64,000 bases of DNA from Takakia lepidozioides. Taxonomy: Eukaryota > Streptophyta > Takakiopsida > Takakiales > Takakiaceae. The notes beneath the pieces are model-generated. The model was given only the letters and a program-made list of their open reading frames with translations, did no database searches and had not been told where the DNA came from. Position numbers and translations under genes: made by a program. Positions 11,985-21,537 of the stretch are shown here, piece by piece. Numbering within the stretch: position 1 is the first letter of the stretch; every line of letters begins with the position of its first letter. The stretch covers positions 37,648,042 to 37,712,041 of the forward strand of contig CM060734.1 of the NCBI GenBank assembly GCA_030704615.1, written 5' to 3'.

Positions 11985-12943
11985 TGAGAATTCCACATTG
12001 GGGCAAATTCTTTAGATCTGTAGTTACTTCGAAGAAGATTAAAATCTCACAACTCTTCTCTCTGTTGATATTCCATTTGTTGATCCGGTTTCGAAGGCTG
12101 TTTATAGTGTTTCAACTGTTGTTGACATTTTCCAATGTTCCCTATTCACTTTTATGCAACTCAGAGAGATCCATTAACCCCTAATGGACGACGCGACCTG
12201 AAACCCGAAACGGGTCGCGTCAGAAATCAGAAATCGATTTGTCACTATGACAAATCGTTGGATGACCTCGAATGAAAAAACTTTTTAAATGAAAGTTGTG
12301 CGCCGTGACGTCATGCACCTGCCTTGTCTTTATGGCACCCTAAAATAATTAAGGCACTGTTGTCAGTAATTTTTTTAGTGTGCAGGGTTACCCAATTGGC
12401 CTTCCGGGAGCTTTGACCTACCGACGTGGCATGATATGGGTGGCCTGTACCATGAAAATTTATTTTGCATATAGATAGGTTAGAAAATAAGATAGGTTAG
12501 AATGCTTCCAAAAAAATTTATTGTCGTGAGTTTCCACGCAAGGAACAATATGACAAGAGGAATTCACATTGTGATGAAAATTTGGACACATTTGAGGCAG
12601 ATTTGGGGTCAATTGTAATGAATATTAGTCTTTTTGACCCACCTATTTTCCCATACAAAGCAACCCTCATGTGGTTTTGGAATTTGGTTTTGGAATTTTG
12701 GCCCAAGGTGCTCTACATGCCAGGCAATTAGAATGTAGGTATGTTGTATCAATGAAAATTCATTTTGCTAGGCCAATTGCTTGGTCAAACCATTTTTCAC
12801 TCCAAAACTAGAGCACAGTAAACATTTACAACTTGCATTTTTGTTATTATCTTCGTAATGACACGGTGAAATCAACTGAAATTTTTACAGTAGGTTCCTG
12901 AAGTAGGTAGGATTACTTTCATACGGTTCAACCCCCTAGATGT
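11985..12943. other. Repeat-derived AT-rich DNA with a short hairpin
   Basis: No gene was seen. Bases 12190-12198 (GACGCGACC) pair exactly with 12213-12221 (GGTCGCGTC), a 9-bp stem with a 14-base loop, and words around it recur loosely near 28480-28520. This suggests a diverged repeat family. Confidence 0.45.
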
Positions 12944-14497
12944 TTGTCAAATATCAGATATGCCCTCAAACATGAGGGCATGTTCCGGTTTGGATCAATG
13001 GGCCCACCAGATTTGTCTGAAGGCGCTCAAGATCCAAAGCTGCTTGTGAACATGTTTTGTCTATTTATGCTGGAGATCACAAAGAAAGATGGGAGCCTTT
13101 ACCCTCCTTACTACGTAAGTCATATCATGGAATCTAGATCAAATCATTTTTATCTGTCACGCATATATTTTTAATTTGTTTGTTATCTTATTTTTATCAT
13201 TTTCTTTTCTTTTATTTCCATTTAATTACGTCTGACTTCCAATTCTTACATGGAGGTGGATGATACATACAAAATAATACAAATTAATAACCACGTATTA
13301 GCCAAACTACAGTGTGCATGAATATAAAAAAACCAAAAGAACTAAACAGTATCTACTACAAAGAGCTCCAAAAACTTAATGAATTATGGTCAATACCTCA
13401 AAACTTCACCAATAGCATATGTTATTAGCTTGAAATGTGTATCATCAATGTTCCTCATTTCTTGTCCAGCACGAACGAAAAAAATACGAGCACAAAAATA
13501 GACAAATCGTCGATTCATACCAGAAAGATTATCCGTTGATGTTATTTCAGAAGACAACATCGTAGGATCTTGTGTATGAGTTAAGATGTCATTCTTTTTC
13601 ACAATCATGTCAAGTCCACAGTTAGCAGATCGCATAACGGACTCATTTGTTGTTAATTTCACGTGGTGATATCTTACGTCAGTCAAAATATTGAACGAGA
13701 CAGGAGATTGAATGTCAGTCTTGACTCTTCGTTGCTCTTGGTGAGCACAAATTACCCTTCCGATCGCTCGGATTAGTCTCTGTATGCTGCAAAACGCAAA
13801 AACTTCATATGTTCTATTGGCGATTTTTTTTTATATAACTTTTACAGCAAAGAAGATGATGATAACCCAATTTTGGGATGCAAACTCAAGCACAGTACAA
13901 GTTGGTGAAACGTATGCAGACCACGTTGTGGGTAGGAAGATCAACACAGATAATTCTGATAACCCCAATTGACCAAACCAGAAACAGAAAAGAAAAACAG
14001 ATTGGCACTGCACCATCATGCTACTACACTAGTCTTTTATCTCTCATTTGGCAAGAAAAGAAATGGCCTGAATAAGTTTGATAAAAAGAAGAAAAAAAAA
14101 AAGAATTGGGTTGTTTGGAGAACTTTTATGCACTTATCCGCACACCCACAAAAATATATATATCTATTGTGCAGACTTCATGTAAACTGCGTGTAAACAT
14201 GCTGATTCGCAGTTGGAAGGAGGGCTCTGGCTAGATATTTATGATATTCTGCCATAGAGATACTTATGTGCAAGAGAGAGATGATTGCTCAAGACAGCTA
14301 CCAGTTCAAGAGCTTTCAGAGAAGATAATCCCACTATGTGGTGTCGAAATCAACGTGAGGGAATGGACTGTCATATCAAGGATGTCATTGACACATATAA
14401 GAAACTCATAAACAAGCGGCCTATCTGGGGTGAAAATGAGAAGGGTCCGCACCCGCTTTTTCTTACTCCGAAGGTGAATTGGAAATTAGTATGTAGC
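12944..14497. pseudogene. DUF3504/Crypton-type tyrosine recombinase, copy A, internally inverted
   Basis: Three pieces resemble the DUF3504 (KIAA1958/ZMYM2/Crypton-related) tyrosine recombinase family. The N-terminal piece (plus, about 12944-13117) has LEITKKDGSLYPP, like the family's EVRKKDG-YPP signature. The middle piece (minus, about 13788-13393) has FVYFCARIFFVRAGQEMRNI, like the conserved F-LRGGQEHR motif. A following piece (plus, about 14285-14497) has NPTMWCRN and VIDTYKKLINKRPIWGENEK. In copy B all the pieces lie on one strand, so the middle of this copy has been inverted. These proteins cut and rejoin DNA with a tyrosine nucleophile. The C-terminal catalytic part is not seen here because the 14480-14656 repeat cuts the frame. 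Assignment is by motif recognition only. Confidence 0.5.
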
Positions 14498-14656
14498 TTG
14501 CTAATTTTTGTACTTTTTCTTCATGGAAGACATTACAAACATTTGGGATGACGTTGAGCGTAGCAGATCTAGGAAATAAAAGTTTTTGCGATCTAAAAAT
14601 AGTATAGTATCATGCTTCTGACCTATTTGATATTGGGATAGATAGGTTCACTACAG
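14480..14656 (+). repeat. Direct repeat, right copy (about 175 bp)
   Basis: It is the partner of 11807-11984. It begins inside the recombinase reading frame after the shared AATTGGAAAT, where copy B continues with unrelated coding sequence. So this repeat or its element inserted into, or recombined with, copy A. Confidence 0.75.
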
Positions 14657-15029
14657 CTTCATCGCTTGGGGCGAAGTAACACAAAAGAAAAAACAACAAG
14701 GGAAGGGGCAGAATTGCTCATCTGCCGAGCAGCGAAAGGACTGCGGGGGGGTTGGGCGGGTTTCAACGCGCGAGCAAGCAACAGCTGCTCAGTCACAAGC
14801 AAGCCAGGGGGCGGGCTGATCGGGCGAGGAGAGCGAGCTGGTTGCGAAGCTCCACCCGCGCGTTGAACCTCCACTCGCATTGAAGATCCACCCGCCACGT
14901 TGAAGCTCCACCCACGCTCACTAGTACGTCCATCCTTCCCCTCACAAGATTAATACTACAACCTGGCCACTGAGACATGACTGTTCTCATATGTCCATGG
15001 TCTCCCAACTGCTGGTCTCTACGTCATAA
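14657..15029. other. GC-rich spacer between recombinase copies
   Basis: A GC-rich block (14740-14930) contains repeated words such as CTCCACCCGC and GAAGCTCCACCC. The open frames give low-complexity Arg/Ala/Pro-rich products, so none is called. Confidence 0.4.
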
Positions 15030-15820
15030 AATCAAGAATGTTAAAAACGGTGGATGATGCCGAACTCAAGAACCTTGATATTTTGCTCCTATGTGCACAC
15101 TAGAATATACCAATTAGAAACCGAAGTGCTAACAACTAACAAATAAATAAATCACAATGCAAAATGTAGACATGTCGTATCTTCTCCATTTCCAAAGCAA
15201 GAGCCTTGTCGTACTTGAATGGGCTATCATCTAGAGTCTCTCTAGATATTATACGTTGAATAGCACGATTACTTGCGACCTTCTCCATGATATTGTACTT
15301 TGTGTAGGATTTATGATCTTTATGGCATGTGTGCAGTCTGCATGCCCTTCCACAGGCATGAAGACCTCATCCATCTTTGTTATACCAATCGCATGTCCAG
15401 TCTTGTTAGCTATCTATTTACCACTCAGATTTAGATCAGAGATCATTGATTTTATTATACACTCAACATGTTTTTGCCCATATGACCCTTGATAAACCAC
15501 ACATCAACTGTTCATTTCCAATTCACCTTCGGAGTACAAGAAAGCGGATGTGAGCTTTTCTCATTTTCACCCAAGATAGGCCGCTTGCTTAGGAGCTTCA
15601 TATACGTGTCAATGACATCGTTGATAGGACAGTCCAATGCCTGACGTTGATTTTCACTACAGGAAAATAGGGAGATTTATGACGTCGTAAAACAACCCTT
15701 TTTGGGCAAGGGGGGAGAACCAAATTTGCTACGCCCGGGCGTCGCCAAAAAAATGTCGCAAATTTACGACCAATGGGGGTCGCAAAAAGACGAAACTGCG
15801 ATTTGCGACGCCCGGGCATC

Positions 15821-15865
<45 letters not shown>

Positions 15866-17040
15866 ACTCTGCATGCAGATTTATCACCGTCCGGGGATCG
15901 CAAAGTGTGACGCCCGGACGTCTCAATTTACGGGCTTCCACTGTGGTGATGCTGTTGCGACGCCCTGGCGTCGTAGAGGCGTTGGGGCGCCCTCAGTGAC
16001 GCTTTTGCGATGCTGAGGCGTCACAACGTTTTTTTTTTTTTTTTAATTTTTTTTTTTATGGACGTCGCAAGAAAAAAAAATCCGTCGCAGCAAGGGCCCT
16101 CTTTCCCCCTTCATGCCACCTTGCGACGGCTGGGCGTCGTGATGGTGTCGCAGCGGGGGAAAAAAACGTCGCGGGCTCGGCGCCGCACGGGGCGCAGCTG
16201 ACGTCGTAAACCTCCCCCCCCCCCCCCCCGCATTTGTTGTAGTGTTTCGACACCACATAGTGGGATTCTCTTCTCTGAAAGCTCTTGAACTGGTAGTTGT
16301 CTTTAGCAATCTTATCTCTCTTGCACACAAGTATCTCTCTGACAGAACAACACAAATATGTAGCCAGAGTCCCTCCTTCCAACTGCACTCTCTCTGAAGA
16401 ATGCATACAAACAAATGCACACAAACGAACAGAAGCGCAGAAAAACGCTTAGCCCGAGTCTAGAGAGGATTAGCATGTTTACACCAATTTATATCAAGTT
16501 TGCACAACACATGTACTTATATTTGTATATTGTAGATGTGCGGATAAGTGCATAACATATCGTTTTTTTCTATTTTTATCATTTTCCTCTCTTTTATTTC
16601 CATTTAATGACATCCAACTTCCAATTCTGGAGGTGGATGATACCTACAAAATACAAATTAACCTTGTATTAGCCAAACTACAATATGCACGAATATAAAA
16701 AAACCAAAACAACTAAACAGTGTCTACTACATGAGATTGAATGTCACTCTCGACTCTTCGTTGCTCTTGGAGAGCACAAATTAGCTTTCCGATCGCTCGG
16801 AATATTAGTCTTTGTATGCTGCAAAACACAAAATCTTCATATGTTAGATTACATAACAAACATACCTAAAAATATATGCGTAAAATATATGTGTGACAAA
16901 TAAAAATATCTAGATATGACTTATGGGGCAGGAGGGTAAAGGCTCCCATTTTTCTTTGTGGTCTCCAGCATAAAGAGACAAAGCATATTCACGAGCAACT
17001 TTGGATCTTGAGCTTTAGACAAATCTTCCATACTCTTTTA
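15030..17040 (-). pseudogene. DUF3504/Crypton-type tyrosine recombinase, copy B, with CACTA insertion
   Basis: Read on the minus strand, the family order is intact. The N-terminal piece at about 17040-16920 has AQDPKLLVNM, LCLFMLETTKKNGSLYPP. The middle at 16856-16560 is deleted relative to copy A. The next piece is split between 16345-16245 and 15654-15508 by a 590-bp insertion. The C-terminal part (about 15508-15030) has MGKNML, NKTGHAIGITKM and GHADCTHAI, resembling the family's SLRATGITRM and GH catalytic region, with His where the catalytic Arg is expected. Stops and indels make it non-functional. Identity with copy A is high enough to align by eye across most of its length. Confidence 0.5.
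15655..16244. mobile_element. Non-autonomous CACTA (En/Spm-like) element, 590 bp
   Basis: It starts CACTACAGGAAAAT and ends with the complement of CACTACAACAAATG. Both sides carry TTT (15652-15654 and 16245-16247), matching the 3-bp target duplication of CACTA elements. The interior is full of short words TGCGACG, CGTCGCA and GACGCCCGG in both orientations, like the subterminal repeats to which CACTA transposases bind, plus A, T and C homopolymers. It has no transposase. The empty site survives in recombinase copy A at 14347-14349. One extra T beside the left end is unexplained. Confidence 0.85.
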
Positions 17041-17214
17041 TGTGGAGTAACTTCTAAATATTCGTCATTCATTTAACGCTCTGCGCGCCCATGTTAACTC
17101 AAGGAATTTGAATGTTGGAAACATATCGTGTCTAGTAAGGCGGGTGTTCCTGGAATCATGATAAAGAGATTGTTGTTTGTGGAAAGGAGCTTGTACATGG
17201 TACTTCATTGACTA

Positions 17215-17480
17215 CGTAAAAAAATTTCTAGTTTTTTTCCTTTGTGTTTTCAGGGATCTTTCGGAGCAAAATTTTCTGATGCGGGGTCTTACAGGGAAAT
17301 TCCCCATAAGACATAAAATATTTCTTACGGAGAATCTCTATGTAAGATTGGGCGTTTTAAAAAATATATATCTTTCTATTTCTTAAGTAGCTCTATTATT
17401 TTGCCTCAATGATATTTTGAAGCTCAACATCATGGTGCTCTTTTGATTATGATTGAATTCGCAGTCTCTTCAAACACGTG
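17215..17480 (+). repeat. Left arm of a long imperfect inverted repeat
   Basis: It matches the reverse complement of 18637-18915, sharing TTTCCTTTGTGTTTTCAGGGA, the region around GGGGTCTTACAGGGAAATT, and GCTCAACATCATGGTGCTCTT. The arms enclose about 1.1 kb including a MITE. They may be two oppositely oriented copies of one element. Confidence 0.75.
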
Positions 17481-18121
17481 CAATGTGCAATGGGACAACA
17501 CAAGTTTCAATGGACAAATTAAGTAGAGAATGAAAGGTGCTTTTATTTTTTCTGTGCTAATTATTTCCAGTGGAGTGAAAATCAACCTACATGATCTAGA
17601 ATCACAAAATTGCTCTACGAGCCTGCCATCCAATGTACTACTCACGAGCATTCTCTTGATCATCAGGACTAGGTCTCTCGTTTTTTAACAAATTAGGTGT
17701 ATGCTTAGGGTCCACAACGATGATGCTACAATTTTCCAAATTGTTGAACCGATGACCAATTTCATATCAACCGTTTCCATTTGAACTACCTGACGAATTC
17801 ACGAGGTCGGGTTTCTTCGTTTCTTCATCATATCGCTCAGCATCTTCATTCCAGCCTCAAATTTCCAAAACTCATAATGGTTGAGATAACTTTTGTAGGT
17901 ATAAGAGCATCAACACGCAACAACCTTGCAATGGTAACCTACCGCGGCCTCCAACAGTCCCCTCCCCCAGCGGCAACCCCATCAAACTACCCTACACATG
18001 TCTTTTTGGCTCACCTGCCTTGCTACAAAGGGCCCACTTGGCACACACGGCCTTACCCTCACACCATAAATGCACGACTACGTGCTTTTTAGTCTCTCCA
18101 GCGGGTAAGGTGGGGGGGGGC
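17481..18121. other. Spacer inside the long inverted repeat
   Basis: No protein similarity or clear repeat was seen in these about 640 bases. A G run (about 18110-18120) borders the MITE. Confidence 0.4.
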
Positions 18122-18124
18122 TTA

Positions 18125-18606
18125 GAGCATCTCCACGGTGAGCACCGCGGGTGGCAAGGACAGTTTTTGCAGGGACAGGTTGGTTGAAACTCCCCGGTTG
18201 GGACCAACGGTACGAGACAGACACGGCAGAGATACCCCGGGGGAGGCCTGCCGCTCCATCAGGAACTTGGTGCGTTGACCGATGACACATATCACATTAA
18301 CTCCCAAATAACTCACAAGTTTAATGTAGCGTGGTTAGCGGGTCCGGTATAATTGGACAAAGTGCCGGGCAGGAGGAGGGTTAAGGGGGGGGGACACCAA
18401 ATCCGCTAGACTGAGCCAACCCTGGAGCACTTTTTTGGACCCCGTGCCGGTAGATTGCCGTTTTGGGGCAAGTACTGTGACATTGTGGAGATGCTCTTTA
18501 GCTGCACGGTATCCTGCACCAAAGTACGGCCTAGGGGTGTGGATACCAGGGCCGGGGGCTCCTTTGCCGTTACAGGGGCATATAAGGACCCCCCTTGGAG
18601 ATGCTC
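18125..18606. mobile_element. Harbinger-type MITE, 482 bp
   Basis: The terminal inverted repeats are GAGCATCTCCA at 18125 and its complement ending at 18606. They extend outward to 15 bp as CTTAGAGCATCTCCA. The flanking triplets are TTA on the left and TAA on the right, compatible with the TWA target of PIF/Harbinger elements but not an exact duplication. The interior is GC-rich and non-coding. A relative lies at 27935-28397. Confidence 0.7.
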
Positions 18607-18636
18607 TAAGTCACTAGCCCCATGTCCGTCTTTTGA

Positions 18637-18915
18637 CGTTTGCGAACTGTGTATGAAGAGACTACAAATTCAATCATAATCAGAAAGAGCACCATGATGT
18701 TGAGCTTCAAAATATCACCAAGGCAAAATAATAGAGCTACTGATAGATATAGAAACACTCTGATCATAGGAGGAAAAAGACAAGAAATAAAGAAATAGAT
18801 AGATAAAGAAAAGAAAAGAAGTGGGCCCAGCCTTACTGGAAATTTCCATGTAAGACCCCGGCCAGCATGGGAAAATTCTGCTCCAGAAGATCCCTAAAAA
18901 CACAAAGGAAAAAAA
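18637..18915 (-). repeat. Right arm of a long imperfect inverted repeat
   Basis: This is the reverse-complement partner of 17215-17480. It contains a purine-rich expansion (AAGAAATAAAGAAATAGATAG and similar) not present in the left arm. Confidence 0.75.
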
Positions 18916-19402
18916 GCTGGAAAATCTTTGCGTTCGGTCGCTAGTCTGAAACGGAGGGGGCCCGGGGCCTCTAAGATGTGTCTAAACTTTGGGCGGGCCT
19001 GCTTGGCAAAGCGTCTCTGGACAAGTAGCGACTCGTTGGGTAGTTGGTGAACAGTCACAACGCTATTGGGTTGCAACCTGCAAGGGCAGGTAGATCATGA
19101 ACACGACGGTGAGCTGCCATAAAGAGCGTGCCATCCGGACTGTCACGGTTCTCTGTCTGCCGCGCTTGGATTTGGGGGTGCAGCGTGTGGGAATGTGTTA
19201 GTGGCAACTGAGGATGGTGTATGAGTTGCAGTTTGAATGCGGGTCAATCCTGTCACAGCAGGCGTGCGGGTTGTTATGTATAGCAGAGTTTCGGCTTGGC
19301 TGTTGTTTGCGATTCCAGGTTTGATACTTTTCCGCTCTCTACATCTCTTAACTTGCCTCCAACGTCCCTTCAATTTCCCAGTGGCCTCTGTGGGTGAGCA
19401 CA
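18916..19402. other. 5' flank of the lipase gene
   Basis: This GC-richer region upstream of the lipase start probably holds its promoter and 5' untranslated region. No other feature is evident. Confidence 0.4.
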
Positions 19403-20834
19403 ATGACACACCCCTGCACTGACTCAACGGCCGAGGACATATTCGGGACTTTCACACCTGAAGAATTCTACGCCAGACATGGGGTGACGCACTCCGAAGA
19501 ATTCATTAAGAATGCGCAGGGACTGTCGCGGTGCACCCGGTCATGGATACCTGTGGATCAAAAGCTTCGAGGGACAGTCATGGTGTGCCACGGCTATGGA
19601 GCTGATGCAGGGTGGATGGTCCAGCTTACTGCCATTGGCATAGCCAAGAGGGGCTTTGCAGTATTTGCAATAGACCATCAGGGCCATGGGAAATCTGAGG
19701 GGCTGAAGGGTTACATTCCAGACATCAATCCTGTGCTGGATGATTGTGTTGCATACTTCGATGTGAAAAGAGAACCCTACAAGTCTCTCCCCACCTTTTT
19801 GTTTGGGGAATCACTGGGAGGGGCTATTTCTTTGCTGCTTCATCTCCGGCAGCCCAGACTGTGGTCAGGAGCCATTCTCAATGGTGCTATGTGTGGCATC
19901 TCTCAGAAGTTCAAGCCCCCATGGCCTCTGGAAAACCTGCTCTACTTGGTGGCAGGTTGGATATCTACCTGGCCAGTCGTGCCTACCAAAGATATACCCA
20001 CAGTTTCTTTCAAGGAGCCCTGGAAGCGGCAGCTCGCAAAGAATAACCCAAACAGGTAATTTTGTCATTTACTGCATCTACCGTTGTGCAGGAGACATTG
20101 GCATCCTTTCTCATCATCACATTGATATTTGTGGCCACAGTAAGGCTTAGGTCTGTAACTGTCCCACCGAGACCATAATATGTCCGCAGCAGTGTTTTTT
20201 CCTTGTATGTTTTGGAGCTATTGTGCCATACTCTCAGATACATGGTGCTTGCCGACTGCCCTCACTGTCCACTGAAATTGCTTCAAGAACTCAGCAGTCG
20301 AATAAGATCACTCACTCTGGGAGACTGTCCTTGCCACATAAGAATTAGTCAGCAACATAGCAGCCCAGTTGATTGTGGGGTTAGCTGCGATGAAAGCTGC
20401 AAATCCCTGTGGTAAGCTGGTGATTGCATTCCCTGGGTAACATTCACAGGGATTGGTCAGCCTTCTCTGGAACCATCCCACAATCTAGTTGCGGTAGAGT
20501 CCACATGTTTGCTGATGATCCAAAGTCACCTCTCATCAGGTATGGTGGAAATCCGCGCGCCGGTACAGCTCTTGAGCTTCTACGGGTAGTAAAAGAAATT
20601 GAGGCCCGTGGATCTGAGGTCACACTTCCTCTGCTAATTATACATGGAGAATTAGATGTGGTGACGGATCCAGAGGGAGCAAAGAAGCTTTATAATCAGG
20701 CAGTGAGCTCCGACAAAACTCTGCACATCTACCCAGGCATGTGGCACCAGCTGGTTGGGGAACCCCCAGAGAACATTGAAAGAATTTTCGGAGATGTCTA
20801 CTCATGGCTTGAGGCCAGGGCTCCAAGGGGCTAG
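19403..20834 (+). CDS. Monoacylglycerol lipase-like alpha/beta hydrolase
   Basis: This is a serine hydrolase of the plant monoacylglycerol lipase/lysophospholipase (Hydrolase_4) family, expected to cleave a fatty acid from monoacylglycerols or lysophospholipids. Two exons: 19403-20055 (donor CAG/GTAATT, phase 2) and about 20498-20834, giving 329 residues, near the family's usual length. The second exon's exact start is uncertain; a site at about 20489 is also in phase. Motifs: oxyanion-hole VCHGYGADAGWM, AIDHQGHGKSEG, nucleophile elbow FLFGESLGGAISL (Ser in GESLG), acidic residue in IIHGELDVVTDP, and catalytic His in YPGMWHQLVGEP. The conserved PRAGTALELLRVVKEI precedes the acid. ATG 19403 is the first in-frame Met, and an in-frame GTG lies three codons upstream. 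No transmembrane segment or signal peptide is obvious. Confidence 0.9.
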
Positions 20835-21537
20835 GATGGCCCAGGAATTCACATTGGATCATGTACTGCCATACAAAGGAGATAGCACAGGTGGTCGATG
20901 GCGAAGCGCCCAACTGATCATACCAAGGGTAAATCTCTATGAAATAAAACACAGCAAGAGTACATCATGTTGATTTTGCACAACTCGTGGAAGGCAGATG
21001 GTGTATTGTGAGCTTGCCATGGTTGTGTATATGCAGGATTACTAGGGAACCCGCACTCACTCCTTACAAAACTTTGGCTGGCTTGCAAATTCTATACCTC
21101 CTGTGCGAGGATGTTTTCACACGAAAAATTTGGACTGGAAGCCCTTTGTCTAGGTCTGGTAACAAATACCTCAGAATGGTCACACATCATAAGTGTGCGA
21201 TGACTCTGCTTTGATGAGCAGCACTGAGGCCTGTGCTCCAAAGGAAAATGTCTTCATCTGTTTTGCGCCAGTTGTTCATAGAGGTGTTTTAAAATTGTTG
21301 CCTGCTGATACTTAAGTTGAACAGAAATCCTTTTTTGACCTGAAAGTGCACTAACACCCGAGGCACATGTCCTGATTTTCAACAGTGGTAGCAGCCAAGC
21401 CCCCAATGCATCTACACTTCAATTATGGCTTCCAATGCTCAGGATGTGTGATACTAAGAGACTAACACCTTTATCAATACAGTCACACTTTGTAAGCCAC
21501 TGGAGAAATGGGGAAATCTCTAAGAGAAACCTGTGTG
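20835..21537. other. Intergenic region between convergent genes
   Basis: This is the 3' flank shared by the lipase gene (plus) and the BTB gene (minus). It carries an ATGAAATAAAAC stretch near 20939-20950 that could serve as a polyadenylation region. Nothing else was seen. Confidence 0.4.

Noticed and set aside
15825-15862. Long A run taken as a retroposon poly-A tail
   Set aside because: It lies in the middle of the CACTA element, not at an element end, and has T and C runs beside it.
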